Below are positions 9,371 through 18,327 of a DNA stretch of 64,000 nt, one piece after another (within the stretch, counting starts at the first letter, position 1; every line of letters starts with the position of its first letter). Origin of the DNA: Pseudomonas graminis. GTDB taxonomy: Bacteria > Pseudomonadota > Gammaproteobacteria > Pseudomonadales > Pseudomonadaceae. The stretch is taken from positions 4,292,501-4,356,500 of the forward strand of contig NZ_CP053746.1 in assembly GCF_013201545.1 (NCBI RefSeq), in the 5' to 3' direction. A model generated the notes under the pieces. It was not told where the DNA came from, did not search any database, and worked only from the letters and a program-made list of their open reading frames with translations. Position numbers and translations under genes: made by a program.

Positions 9371-10573
9371 ATGACCCATGAGGGAAAGGCCACAAAGCTG
9401 CCGTATGGGGCGCTGCTGGCGCTGGCGATGACCGGATTTATCTGCATCGTCACGGAGACGCTGCCGGCGGGGTTGTTGCCGGAGATAGGCGAGGGCCTTG
9501 GCATATCGTCGTCACTGGCAGGGCAGATGGTCACGGTGTACGCCTTGGGATCGTTGCTGGCCGCCATCCCGCTGACCATTGCCACGCGCGGTTGGCGGCG
9601 CAGATCGGTGCTGCTGCTCACCGTCATCGGGTTTCTGCTGTTCAATTCCATCACGGCGCTGTCTTCGGTGTACTGGCTGACCCTGATTGCGCGATTTTTC
9701 GCAGGGGTTTCAGCGGGACTGGCCTGGAGCCTCATTGGCGGCTACGCGCGGCGCATGGTCGAGCCCGCTTCACAGGGCCGCGCCATGGCAGTGGCGATGG
9801 TGGGGACGCCAATCGCATTGTCACTGGGCGTACCCCTCGGCACCTGGCTGGGCGGAGTGATTGGCTGGCGGATGTCGTTTGCCGTGATGTCCGGACTGAC
9901 CCTGGTGTTGATCGCCTGGGTACTGATCAAGGTGCCGGACTACCCGGGTCAATCGTCCTCGCAGCGCATGCCGCTGCGTCAGGTCCTGTTCACGCCGGGC
10001 GTGCGTCCCGTGCTCGGCGTGGTGCTGACCTGGATGCTCGCCCACAATATTCTCTACACCTACGTCGCGCCCTTTGTTTCCCTGGCCGGGTTGGGTGCCC
10101 ATGTCGATCTGGTGCTGCTGGTGTTCGGCGTTGCCGCACTGATGGGCATCTGGGTCGGGGGGCGTCTCGTCGATCGTCATCTTCGCACCGCAGTGTTGCT
10201 GAGCCTCGCCACCTTCGCCGGGGTTTCGGTGTTCTTCGGGATATTCTCGGCCTCTGCCACGGCGATTTACCTCGGTGTCTTCGTCTGGGGCCTGACCTTC
10301 GGCGGCGCCGCCACACTGCTGCAAACCGCGCTGGCTGACGCAGCAGGTGAGGGCGCCGACGTTGCCCTGTCGATGAACGTGGTCGTCTGGAACAGCGCGA
10401 TTGCCGGCGGCGGGCTTCTGGGTGGCGTGCTCCTCGGTCACTGGGGCGCGGGGGCCTTCGCGTGGGTGATGGTGCTGGTGCTGCTGGTCAGTCTGGGGAT
10501 TGCGTTCCGCGCACGGGCCCATGGGTTTGTGTCGGGCGAAAGGGCTGCCGGGCAAGTGGCTGGGGCTCATTAA
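9371..10573 (+). CDS. MFS efflux transporter (DHA1/sugar-efflux type)
   Basis: 400 residues with about 12 predicted helices. The N-terminus GFICIVTETLPAGLLPEI and the helix 4 region ARFFAGVSAGLAWSLIGGYA are typical of the AraJ/SotB-like efflux group. GGAGG precedes the ATG. Divergent from and probably repressed by the TetR protein. It converges with the DHA2 exporter gene, with only 12 bp between the two stop codons. Confidence 0.9.
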   Translation: MTHEGKATKLPYGALLALAMTGFICIVTETLPAGLLPEIGEGLGISSSLAGQMVTVYALGSLLAAIPLTIATRGWRRRSVLLLTVIGFLLFNSITALSSVYWLTLIARFFAGVSAGLAWSLIGGYARRMVEPASQGRAMAVAMVGTPIALSLGVPLGTWLGGVIGWRMSFAVMSGLTLVLIAWVLIKVPDYPGQSSSQRMPLRQVLFTPGVRPVLGVVLTWMLAHNILYTYVAPFVSLAGLGAHVDLVLLVFGVAALMGIWVGGRLVDRHLRTAVLLSLATFAGVSVFFGIFSASATAIYLGVFVWGLTFGGAATLLQTALADAAGEGADVALSMNVVVWNSAIAGGGLLGGVLLGHWGAGAFAWVMVLVLLVSLGIAFRARAHGFVSGERAAGQVAGAH

Positions 10574-10579
10574 GATTTG

Positions 10580-10612
10580 CGCCGCTTAACCGGTTGACCG
10601 GGCGGCGTTTTT
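10580..10612 (+). terminator. Rho-independent terminator after the MFS gene
   Basis: CGCCGC (10580-10585) pairs with GCGGCG (10602-10607) around an inner CCGG/CCGG hairpin and is followed by five T. It overlaps the last codons of the convergent DHA2 gene. Confidence 0.55.
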
Positions 10613-12043
10613 CCCGTCGGGCAACGCCGGCTCGCGCACCAGCGTGATACTCAGCAGCACCCCGGCGCCCAGGCAGAGCGCGATGCACGACAGCGCGATG
10701 GTAAATGCGTGAGTGATGGCCGCCGGGTCAGTGCGTCCATCCAGGATCGCGTAGAACACCCCGCCGATCACTGCAACGCTCAACGCTGTGCTGATTTGCA
10801 ACGTCGAGCTGGCGACCCCGGCGATCATCCCTGAATGCACCGGTGCCACGCGGCCTGTCACCATCTGCATGAGGGTGGGTAGCCCGAGTCCCTGCCCGAA
10901 ACCGATCATGAAGAGCAGGGCAGCAAGCAGTGCCGGCGCCGGGTACACGCCGGCCGGCGTCGCACTGAGCAGCCACATCATGCCGATAAAGCCGGCCGAC
11001 TCCAGGCCCATACCTGTTGCATTGACGTACACCCCGAGCGCCCGTTTGCAGGCGGGCGCCAAGAGCGGCCCGAGCAGAAATCCGGCGCCGAAAGGCAGAA
11101 ACACCAGCCCCGCGCTCAGTGCCGATGTGCCGAGCGCGCCTTGCAAGTAGATCGAGAACAGCAGGAAAAACGGCGCGATCGTGTAAAACAGCAGCGCGAT
11201 GACGAGTGCGCGACCCAATCCCGGAACATTCAAAGCGTGGGGATCCAGCAGTGGCGAGCCGCCGGCATCACTCAGTCGCGCTTCGTAGCGCCAGAACATC
11301 CACGCCAACAGCGGCACTGCCATCAATGAAACCCAGGCCCACAGCGGCCATCCTGCTTCTCGCCCTTTGATCAGCGGCACGATCAGCGCGGCCAGGGTCA
11401 GGATCGAAAGGGTCACGCCACCCAGATCCAGTTTGATGGGGTTTCGTGCGCGGATCTCTTTGAGTACGGGTATGCCGAACAGCACAACCAGCGCGGCAAC
11501 TGGCAGGTTGACGAGGAAAATGACTCGCCAGCCCAAGCCGAACAGGTTCAGCGAAATCAGAATCCCGCCCAATGCCTGCCCGATGACCGACGCCAGTCCG
11601 AACACCGCACCGTACAGACTGAGCGCGAGGGGCTTTTCCGAATCCGGGAAGATGGCCTGCACCGATGCCAGTGCCTGCGGCGCCATCACGGCGGCTGTTA
11701 TGCCCTGCAATACGCGTCCTGCGATCAGCGACCAGGGCGACCAGGCCAGCCCGCACAGCAATGACGCCCCCGCAAAGCCGGTCAGGCCGATGAAAAAAAC
11801 ACGACCACGGCCATAGATGTCGCCGAGCCTTCCACCGGTGATCAGGGTCACCGCATAGAGCCCGGCATAGGCGGAGATGACCAGTTGCTCAGCGGAAGGG
11901 CCGGCACTCAAGTCCTGCCTGATCGATGGCAGCGCGACGTTGACGATAAAAAAGTCCAGCGGCGGCAGAAAGGCACCGACCAGCAGAATCAAAAACATCG
12001 CCCAGCGTCGCGGTTCAGGCGACAACGTATCCTTCACGGACAT
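10586..12043 (-). CDS. DHA2-family (14-TMS) MFS drug exporter
   Basis: 485 residues. Motifs LDFFIVNVALPSI (family motif D1) and GGRLGDIYGRGRVF (loop 2-3) mark the EmrB/QacA-type 14-helix proton antiporters. GGAGG seven bases before the ATG at 12043 sets the start; the frame is open 19 codons further. It lies 111 bp downstream of the dehydrogenase-SnoaL gene on the same strand and may be cotranscribed with it under the LysR protein at 13634. Confidence 0.9.
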   Translation of the reverse strand: MSVKDTLSPEPRRWAMFLILLVGAFLPPLDFFIVNVALPSIRQDLSAGPSAEQLVISAYAGLYAVTLITGGRLGDIYGRGRVFFIGLTGFAGASLLCGLAWSPWSLIAGRVLQGITAAVMAPQALASVQAIFPDSEKPLALSLYGAVFGLASVIGQALGGILISLNLFGLGWRVIFLVNLPVAALVVLFGIPVLKEIRARNPIKLDLGGVTLSILTLAALIVPLIKGREAGWPLWAWVSLMAVPLLAWMFWRYEARLSDAGGSPLLDPHALNVPGLGRALVIALLFYTIAPFFLLFSIYLQGALGTSALSAGLVFLPFGAGFLLGPLLAPACKRALGVYVNATGMGLESAGFIGMMWLLSATPAGVYPAPALLAALLFMIGFGQGLGLPTLMQMVTGRVAPVHSGMIAGVASSTLQISTALSVAVIGGVFYAILDGRTDPAAITHAFTIALSCIALCLGAGVLLSITLVREPALPDGKNAARSTG

Positions 12044-12154
12044 GGGTAAACCTCCATACGCAACGGCGGCGCTGCGATCGGATAAGAAGGGGTCAATCAA
12101 TCGAGGAGCGCATCGCCGCTGCGAGGCGTGATGCGCTGTTCAGGCAGAGCGGTT

Positions 12155-13519
12155 TCAGACGCGCTCGAACGTTTCCGAACCCGCGATCGGCGCCCAGTTG
12201 GGCAGCGGTGTCAGGAAGTGCAATTCGAAACGACGGGCGCTGAATCGCCACTGATCGTCGCGACGCTCGAAACGGTCGTGGTAAAGGCCGCTGACCTGTA
12301 CCGGACCCTTTTCGCGATCATGAAAGAGGCAGTCCGCCGCGACGGTTGCGGTCGCCATCGTCCCCTGGATGTGAATCATGGGATTGGACATCCAGTGATG
12401 CATGTGCGGCAACTTGATCCAACTGGTGTGCGCCATGGCGGCGATCTCTTCAAGGTTTCGTCCAACGCCGAAATCCGGTAGTTCCAGCGTCGCGTCAGGG
12501 TGCCAGAGGCTGCGCAACAGGTCGATGTCCATCAGGTCGTAGGCGTTGGCGTAGCCGGAAATGAGCGATTCGATCGCCGCGCGGCTTTCCAGCGCTTCAA
12601 GCCGCGCAGCGAGCATTTCAATGGTCATGGTGTTTCCTCGGTAGCGTATCGGTTGAGTGTCCAACGGGCGGGGTTGCTCGATGGTGGCGAAGGCGGACCA
12701 GTCTCGATCGCCCAGGCCCTGGGTGATCGCCGCTGACATGCCCGCGCGTACCACCCTTGCGGCAGGCAGCTCCAGGGCAACGGCTTCGGCGGCCCTCAGC
12801 GCCAAGTCCACATCTTTCAGGCCCAGGGACAGCTTGAAGCCGGGCTCGTGCACGCGGTTGGCGACGTAATGCCCATAGCGCTGGTAACTCGGGCAGGCGA
12901 ACAGGGTTTGAGTGACGGTTTCAACGAACGCCGAAGGGGGTAGACCGTAGGCCTCTACCAGGCGTGTCGCTTCGCTCAGGGATTCAATGGCCTGGGTGAT
13001 CATCATGTTGCCGGCGATCTTGGCGATGCAGGCCTGCACAGGCCGGTCGCCCATCCGCCAGGTCTTCTTTCCGAGCACATCCAGCAGCGGCTGGATCTTC
13101 TCGATTGCGTCGGCAGCGCCGGACGCGAGGATGTTCGCCTCACCCTGAGCCACGACCGTCGGCACCCCGAACATCGGGGCCGCGACCAACTCGATGCCTG
13201 CCTGCTCGTGACTGGCTTGCAGTTCATTGATCAAGGCAGGTGACAGCGTTGACATCACAATGTGAACGCAGCCCTTGCCGGCACGCGCCAGCGCATCGGA
13301 AGACAGCAACACCTGTCGCACCGCCCGATCATCGGCGAGCATGCTGATGACCACTTCTTGCTTAAAAGCCAGCGCGGGGTCAGTCAGTGCGATCACGCCC
13401 TCAAGATCTGCCAGCGCATGAGGGCTACGGTTCCAGGCACTCACGCGATGACCTGCCGCCATCAGCCGCAGGGTCATCACCCGCCCCATGGTCCCCACTC
13501 CGATAAACCCGATGTTCAT
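12155..13519 (-). CDS. In-frame fusion: 3-hydroxyisobutyrate-dehydrogenase-like domain + SnoaL-like domain
   Basis: 454 residues in one frame. Residues 1 to about 285 are a complete beta-hydroxyacid dehydrogenase: IGFIGVGTMGRVMTLRL (NAD(P) loop), MSTLSPALINEL (substrate loop), and AKIAGNMM with the catalytic Lys and conserved Asn. A short linker then leads into a SnoaL/NTF2-like domain (ESLISGYANAYDLMDIDLL, HPDATLELPDFG). The second domain has its own ATG at 12628 with GAGG seven bases upstream, so it may also be made as a separate 157-residue protein. AGGGG sets the first start at 13519. Divergent from a LysR gene. Usually these are separate genes; whether a fused product accumulates is unknown. 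Confidence 0.8.
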   Translation of the reverse strand: MNIGFIGVGTMGRVMTLRLMAAGHRVSAWNRSPHALADLEGVIALTDPALAFKQEVVISMLADDRAVRQVLLSSDALARAGKGCVHIVMSTLSPALINELQASHEQAGIELVAAPMFGVPTVVAQGEANILASGAADAIEKIQPLLDVLGKKTWRMGDRPVQACIAKIAGNMMITQAIESLSEATRLVEAYGLPPSAFVETVTQTLFACPSYQRYGHYVANRVHEPGFKLSLGLKDVDLALRAAEAVALELPAARVVRAGMSAAITQGLGDRDWSAFATIEQPRPLDTQPIRYRGNTMTIEMLAARLEALESRAAIESLISGYANAYDLMDIDLLRSLWHPDATLELPDFGVGRNLEEIAAMAHTSWIKLPHMHHWMSNPMIHIQGTMATATVAADCLFHDREKGPVQVSGLYHDRFERRDDQWRFSARRFELHFLTPLPNWAPIAGSETFERV

Positions 13520-13633
13520 CAATGCCCCTCTGCCTATGGCTGTTTTGCTCGAGGCGCCATTGTGCGAGCCGTGCAGTTGCTTAGGGACTGCCATTGCTGC
13601 ATCTTCGGCGTTCACTTTTGTACGAGGTACGCC

Positions 13634-14488
13634 ATGGACTGGAATGACCTGCGCGTCTTTCTGGCCGTCGCCCGCGGCGGTTCACTGGGGGCCGCTGCAA
13701 AGCTGTTGGGCGTCAGCCACCCCACCGTCGGGCGGCGCCTGCATGTGCTGGAACAGACCAGTGGCGAGGTGTTCTTTCGTCGTACGTCAACCGGCCTGGT
13801 GTTGACCGACAGCGGTGAGCGCATCTTCGAGCTGGCCCAGGAGATGGAGCGCAGCGCGCTGACGATCGAACGGCGCATCGCCGGCGAAAGTGATCAGTTC
13901 GAAGGCCTTCTGCGGATCTCCTCGGCGGACTGGTTTGCCGGCTATGTGCTTGGGCCAGTACTGGCCGAACTGCTCCGGCGCCACCCCCTGATCGTGCCCG
14001 AACTGATTGCCGGACAACGGCTGTCCGACCTGACACGCAGGGAAGCGGACATCGCGTTTCGGATCGTCCCTTTCACCGAGCCGGACATCGTCCAGCGCCG
14101 CTTGACCACGCTGAACTACGGTCTATACGTGGGCGCGCAGCAGCCGTTCTCTCCGGACGCGCACGGTGAGGGCGTCGGGCTAATCACCATGGACACCGCG
14201 CAATCCCATTACCCTGACGTCGTCTGGCTGCGAGGTTTGTACCCGCAGGCGCGGGTGGTTTTCACCAGCAGCAGCCGAACCGTGCAAGCCCGGATGTGCG
14301 CCCTTGGCCTTGGCATTTGCGTACTGCCGCGCGCGCTGGGAGATCAGAGCCCCGCGCTCAGGCGGCTAGACGTTGGCCAGGCGCCGCCCGGGCGTGACAT
14401 CTGGATGGGCTACCACCACGACATGCGGCAGATGGACCGCCTTCGCGCATTCGCGGAGCTTGCCGGGCAGATCATTGGCGAAGACTGA
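13634..14488 (+). CDS. LysR-family transcriptional regulator
   Basis: 284 residues. Starts MDWNDLRVFLAVARGGSLGA, followed by SHPTVGRRLHVLEQ. GAGGT five bases upstream sets the start at 13634, although the frame is open much further. Divergent from the dehydrogenase-SnoaL fusion, its probable target. Confidence 0.9.
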   Translation: MDWNDLRVFLAVARGGSLGAAAKLLGVSHPTVGRRLHVLEQTSGEVFFRRTSTGLVLTDSGERIFELAQEMERSALTIERRIAGESDQFEGLLRISSADWFAGYVLGPVLAELLRRHPLIVPELIAGQRLSDLTRREADIAFRIVPFTEPDIVQRRLTTLNYGLYVGAQQPFSPDAHGEGVGLITMDTAQSHYPDVVWLRGLYPQARVVFTSSSRTVQARMCALGLGICVLPRALGDQSPALRRLDVGQAPPGRDIWMGYHHDMRQMDRLRAFAELAGQIIGED

Positions 14489-14500
14489 CCCTGGCTGATC

Positions 14501-14923
14501 TCAGGCATCAGCCTCCGGCACATAGGAAGCGACACCGTTGCCGAATGACCAGTCATGCTTATCGTTATTCGAGATAAACACCTGGATGTCCTCGCGGCGC
14601 ATGCCCGGACGGGCAGTGAGTTGATCGGCGATGGCGCGGTAAAGCGCCTGCCTTGTCGGCGTGTCGCGCCAGCGGTTGGCGAGGATGTGTATGAACACCA
14701 CGTCATCTGTGCGCTCAACGTTCATAAAACCCGGGTCATAGAAAAACAGGCCTTTCTCGTACTGATCGATGACCTGAAATCGGTCGTCTGGCGGCACGCT
14801 GTAAGTCTCGACAAGCGCGTGGTGAACGCCATCAGCGATGGCGCGGAGCTGGGCAGGGGTTTTGCCTTTGAGCAGCGATATTCTGCCCTTGGATGGACCT
14901 GCCGAACAGCGCTGATCGGCCAC
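14501..14923 (-). CDS. Tautomerase-family protein with altered N-terminus
   Basis: From RISLLKGKTPAQLRAIADGV to the C-terminal DWSFGNGVASYV this is a full Tautomerase_2-type protein of about 128 residues. The family normally starts Met-Pro-x-x-Arg-Ile, with Pro1 as the catalytic base. Here no ATG exists at that place: the codons before RISLLKGK read GPSKG, and the only upstream start is a GTG at 14923 with no Shine-Dalgarno. Pro1 and the native start therefore seem lost, and the upstream membrane-protein frame runs into this gene. It may be poorly translated or inactive. Confidence 0.6.
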   Translation of the reverse strand: MADQRCSAGPSKGRISLLKGKTPAQLRAIADGVHHALVETYSVPPDDRFQVIDQYEKGLFFYDPGFMNVERTDDVVFIHILANRWRDTPTRQALYRAIADQLTARPGMRREDIQVFISNNDKHDWSFGNGVASYVPEADA

Positions 14924-15300
14924 ACTTGCGCGACGGCGAACAGCACCTCAAACACCGTAAACCCGAGAACCAGAACACTCGCTCCGTGGGCAACCGCGTA
15001 AAGCTGCCAGGTGGCGAACAGCGTTCGCGCCAGTGCGTCGTACAGCCCCGCCTGGCGGCTCGGTTGCGCCAGGCGCCAGAGCGACCAGACCACGACCACG
15101 CTGCCGAGCAGGTTGGCGAACAGCATCGCGCTGACGTCCAGCACGGGGACCGGCCGCTCCAGTGCCAAAGCGCCCGATAACGTGGCGAAGCCGGTGAACA
15201 CCCATGCTGCCGTCCAGGGCGTCATGAAGCCCGCTGTCACCGCCAGGTCGTAGATGGCGCTACTTTTGACGATGCCCAGATTGTTTTTTGCGCTGATCAT
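14722..15300 (-). CDS. Small integral membrane protein with run-on C-terminus
   Basis: The first about 130 residues have four hydrophobic segments, from TAGFMTPWTAAWVFTGFATL to LVLGFTVFEVLFAVAQV, as in small four-helix membrane proteins of Pseudomonas. After VWPI the frame continues about 60 codons out of frame through the tautomerase gene, giving low-complexity basic sequence that is not protein-like. The native stop therefore appears lost at the junction. First gene of a unit facing the MerR regulator, with a MerR-type promoter. Confidence 0.6.
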   Translation of the reverse strand: MISAKNNLGIVKSSAIYDLAVTAGFMTPWTAAWVFTGFATLSGALALERPVPVLDVSAMLFANLLGSVVVVWSLWRLAQPSRQAGLYDALARTLFATWQLYAVAHGASVLVLGFTVFEVLFAVAQVWPISAVRQVHPRAEYRCSKAKPLPSSAPSLMAFTTRLSRLTACRQTTDFRSSISTRKACFSMTRVL

Positions 15301-15326
15301 GATCTTCCCTCACAGTTGAGCTCGCA

Positions 15327-15357
15327 GGCTAAAGCCTGGTGTTAGGTCCAGAGTCAA
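15327..15357 (-). promoter_or_regulatory. MerR-type promoter/operator with long spacer
   Basis: Read leftward: TTGACT (15357-15352), then CTGG-N8-CCAG (15351-15336), then TTTAGC or TTAGCC, a spacer of 18-19 bp. A dyad filling an over-long spacer is the hallmark of promoters activated by MerR proteins through DNA distortion. It reads away from the MerR gene into the membrane protein/tautomerase unit. Confidence 0.6.
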
Positions 15358-15374
15358 CGTGAGCATTAAACGTC

Positions 15375-15740
15375 ATGAAAATAGGCGAAGTGGCAGTGCG
15401 TGCGGGCGTGTCCGCGGATGCATTGCGGTTTTATGAAGAGAAAGGCCTGATCAAGCCTCAACGCAGTGCCAATGGCTATCGGCATTATCCGCAGGAGACG
15501 CTGCAGCTGGTGGGGTATATCAAGCTGGCGCAACAGCTGGGGTTTTCGCTCAAGGAAATTGGCGAAAACCTGCCGCTGCTGTGGAACCGCGAGCAGGTCT
15601 CCAGCGACCTGCTCGCGCGATTATTCGCCGAGAAAATCGCGTTGCTGGACGAGCGGATCGGGCAGATGTACGCGCTGCGTAATCTGTTGGCCGAGCGGGC
15701 CGGGCAGGTCTGTCCGCTGTTGGGCGCTGACGTGCCCTGA
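15375..15740 (+). CDS. MerR-family transcriptional regulator
   Basis: 121 residues. Winged HTH MKIGEVAVRAGVSADALRFY with EEKGLIKPQR, then the wing YRHYPQETLQLVGYIK and a dimerisation helix. Only one cysteine follows (about residue 116), so it is not a classic metal-site MerR. Divergent from the membrane protein/tautomerase pair, whose promoter has MerR-type spacing. Confidence 0.9.
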   Translation: MKIGEVAVRAGVSADALRFYEEKGLIKPQRSANGYRHYPQETLQLVGYIKLAQQLGFSLKEIGENLPLLWNREQVSSDLLARLFAEKIALLDERIGQMYALRNLLAERAGQVCPLLGADVP

Positions 15741-15784
15741 AGGACACGTCACCTCGCAATACACCGACGTCAGTTACGACGCCT

Positions 15785-16963
15785 TCAGTCGCACAACGCC
15801 TGGCTGCGACGCATCGCAATCGGCCGCACCAGGGTCAGCAGGCCTGCCAGAGCCATGGCCGCACCGACCCAGAGCGGCGATCGCAATCCCAGGCCCGCGT
15901 CGATTGTCACACCGCCCGCCCAGCTGCCGAACGCCAGTCCGGCGGTAATGACCGAGGTGTGCATGATGTTCACCAGCGCGCCGGGCTCGGCCGCTTTCAT
16001 GACCCGCGCGACCATCGCAGGGTTCAGCGCCACACCGGTCAGCCCGAGGGCGAGGAAGCACATCAGGTTCAGCCACAGGTGATGCCCGGCCAGGGCAAAA
16101 CCCGACAACGCCAGCACCATGATTGCCAGGCCCCAACCGACGATCGCCATCATGTAGCGATCCGCCAGGCGGCCCACCACCCAGTTGCCCAACACGTTCG
16201 CGACGCCATACAGCGCCAGCAATGGCGCAACGAATTTCGGCGCGACGCCGACTTCCTGAATCAGGATGGGCGTGCAGTAGCTGAATGCGGCAAAGGTCGC
16301 GCCGATGATCAACCCGCTGGTGACGTACGCCGCCCAGAGGGGCGCATTCTTCATGTCCGCGACTTGTTGGCGCAGGGGCGGTTCGCTGCCATTGGCGCTC
16401 GCCGGCAGGCGCTTGCTCGCCAGTACCGTGCACAGCATCGCCAGCACCACCACGAGCCAGGCGCTCGCACGCCAGCCGAAGTGTTGCTCGACCCACGTGG
16501 TCAGCGGCACGCCGACGACGGGGGACAGCATCAGTCCGGCGAGGACCACCGACACCGCGCGACCGCGTCGTTCCGGGGTGACGAGGGCTGCGCACACCGT
16601 CATGCACAGACCAATGCACACGGCACTGGAAATGCCCATGACCACGCGAGCAGCGGCAAGCACCAGATAACTTTGGGCGGCGGCGGCAATGGCGCCGGCC
16701 ACCACGTAACAGATGAGCAGCGCGATCAACGAGCGTTTGTTGCTGATGCCTCTGGACAGCAGCAGAACGGTCACGAGCGGACCGCCGATGGCCATGCCCA
16801 GGGCGTAGAAGGCGATGAGGTTGCCGACCTGGGCGAGACTGACCGAAAACGCATCGGCCAGCGCCGGCATCATGCCAGCGACCATGAACTCGGCCGTCAC
16901 CAGCGAGAAGATCGTCAGGCCCAGAAGGTAGACGGTGGAGGGGAGTGTGCTGCGGCTGGACAT
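15785..16963 (-). CDS. MFS transporter (DHA1 type)
   Basis: 392 residues with about 12 helices. LVTAEFMVAGMMPALADAF at the N-terminus resembles the YdhP/AraJ efflux group. AGGAA lies four bases before the ATG. Convergent with the MerR gene, with 44 bp between the stops. Substrate unknown. Confidence 0.88.
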   Translation of the reverse strand: MSSRSTLPSTVYLLGLTIFSLVTAEFMVAGMMPALADAFSVSLAQVGNLIAFYALGMAIGGPLVTVLLLSRGISNKRSLIALLICYVVAGAIAAAAQSYLVLAAARVVMGISSAVCIGLCMTVCAALVTPERRGRAVSVVLAGLMLSPVVGVPLTTWVEQHFGWRASAWLVVVLAMLCTVLASKRLPASANGSEPPLRQQVADMKNAPLWAAYVTSGLIIGATFAAFSYCTPILIQEVGVAPKFVAPLLALYGVANVLGNWVVGRLADRYMMAIVGWGLAIMVLALSGFALAGHHLWLNLMCFLALGLTGVALNPAMVARVMKAAEPGALVNIMHTSVITAGLAFGSWAGGVTIDAGLGLRSPLWVGAAMALAGLLTLVRPIAMRRSQALCD

Positions 16964-17064
16964 GGGGTTCCTGACGGGTAAAGAAGGCCGGCTACCCTAG
17001 GGATTGAGACGGGGCAGGTCAACAGGCAATCAAGCAACTGTCCCTGAAACCAGTCCCTGCTGCA

Positions 17065-17622
17065 TCATCCCGAGGTCCGTGCTTTGATCGCCAGCCATTC
17101 ATCGCGCGTCAACTCCCAGAGCTCCTGAACCATCGGGCCAGACACAAAGTGGCCGTTCCGGCGCTTGATCATGCGCATGCCCTCGCGTTCGGAGATCTTC
17201 CTCGACGCGTCGTTGCCAGCGGCTTTGGGCACCTGCATGACTGGCCGCTGCAGGGTTTCGAACCAGAAGGCGTTGATCACTTCGCACGCCTCCTGCATAT
17301 AACCGTGACCTCTCCACTGCGGCGCCAGCCAGAACCCCCGATGGTTCTCGGGCTGATCGTGCAGGCTGATGCAGCCAATCACCCGCGCCGGCTCTGGTGT
17401 CAGGCGTAGGGTCCAGTGCCATTCGCGCCCCTCTGCAATGGCAGGAAGCGCAATGTCGCGGAGGTAGGTCAGCGCGCCGTCGTCGGGATAGGGCCATGGC
17501 ACATGGCTGTCCAGATACCGGACCACGTCCCACTGGGGAAACAACTGTTGAATCACGGGCGCATCGGTTAGCTGCAGCGGGGCGAGTGTGAGTCGGGGAG
17601 TCTGGAACGTGGGGCTTTCCAT
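17065..17622 (-). CDS. GNAT-family N-acetyltransferase (RimJ/RimL type)
   Basis: 185 residues beginning TPRLTLAPLQLTDAPVIQQL, the standard start of the RimJ/RimL subgroup. The acetyl-CoA loop lies in the WLAPQWRGHGYMQEA stretch. I took the ATG at 17622 because the family starts there and AGGG lies ten bases upstream; the frame is open for 37 more codons. Target unknown. Confidence 0.85.
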   Translation of the reverse strand: MESPTFQTPRLTLAPLQLTDAPVIQQLFPQWDVVRYLDSHVPWPYPDDGALTYLRDIALPAIAEGREWHWTLRLTPEPARVIGCISLHDQPENHRGFWLAPQWRGHGYMQEACEVINAFWFETLQRPVMQVPKAAGNDASRKISEREGMRMIKRRNGHFVSGPMVQELWELTRDEWLAIKARTSG

Positions 17623-17890
17623 GCGGGTTTTTCCCTGCAAGCAGTGCAGCGATATTGATGCCACATACAGTGGGCAGAGAACAAGCGCCCTGCCACTGGC
17701 TCCCGGGTATTGTTGATCGTCAGCTTTTGCCATCTGCTGTTGCCCCGCTGGGCAGCGCCACGAAAGCCGTTGCGAGCGTATGGGCCGGTGATCCGATCGA
17801 ACTCCTGGGAATCAGCGCCGGTCAGAGCATGACGGATGCACCGTCAATCTCTACTCAATTAGCGGCACTCGTTTGCCAGAGGACCTGATC

Positions 17891-18202
17891 ATGCTCGGAA
17901 CGAAATACCTCCCTCATCTGTTGTTCACCGCAGTCTGCGCAGTCAGCAGCTTTTCCTACGCTGCCGAACAGCCAAGCGTGACGATGGATCGCCCGGGTGC
18001 AGGGGTCAAGGAAATCAAGGAAGGCGACAACGCCCCTGACCAGTACCAACGTCCGAGCCTGGCGCTGAAAGACTGGAAAGCACGTCATTTGAGCGCGCCG
18101 GACAAAAACCAGCAATGGGTGCAGCTCGAGGACAAATATGCCCTGATCGACATTCCGACCGGCACGATCAAACAGATGGTCCCGGCTAAGGGACATAAGT
18201 AA
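17891..18202 (+). CDS. RcnB-family periplasmic protein
   Basis: 103 residues. Signal peptide of about 23 residues ending SSFSYA, then an RcnB/YohN-like domain in which LEDKYALIDIPTGTIKQMVP is characteristic. RcnB of E. coli helps nickel/cobalt homeostasis; pseudomonads carry many such proteins without defined roles. AGAGGACC before the ATG at 17891 sets the start. Confidence 0.8.
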   Translation: MLGTKYLPHLLFTAVCAVSSFSYAAEQPSVTMDRPGAGVKEIKEGDNAPDQYQRPSLALKDWKARHLSAPDKNQQWVQLEDKYALIDIPTGTIKQMVPAKGHK

Positions 18203-18255
18203 GTCGGCGGGCGGGAGCGGCATGTCCGGTCATTACATGATGGCGCCCCGGCTCA

Positions 18256-18283
18256 CGCCTTCCCGGCTGAAGCCGGTCCTACA
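18256..18283 (-). repeat. REP palindrome, doublet 1 left copy
   Basis: CGCCTTCCCGGCTGAAGCCG and the following GTCCTACA form a REP with stem CCGGCT/AGCCGG. It pairs with the inverted copy at 18328-18353. In this doublet the two copies point outward relative to the other two doublets of the window. Confidence 0.85.
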
Positions 18284-18327
18284 ATGCGTCCATCGCCAGT
18301 GTCACTGAATGTACGCGGTGAACATGT

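Noticed and set aside
14501..15300. Membrane protein and tautomerase considered as genuine long overlapping genes
   Set aside because: The last 60 residues of the membrane-protein frame are low-complexity and basic, and the tautomerase lacks its native start. A lesion is more economical than a 200-bp functional overlap.
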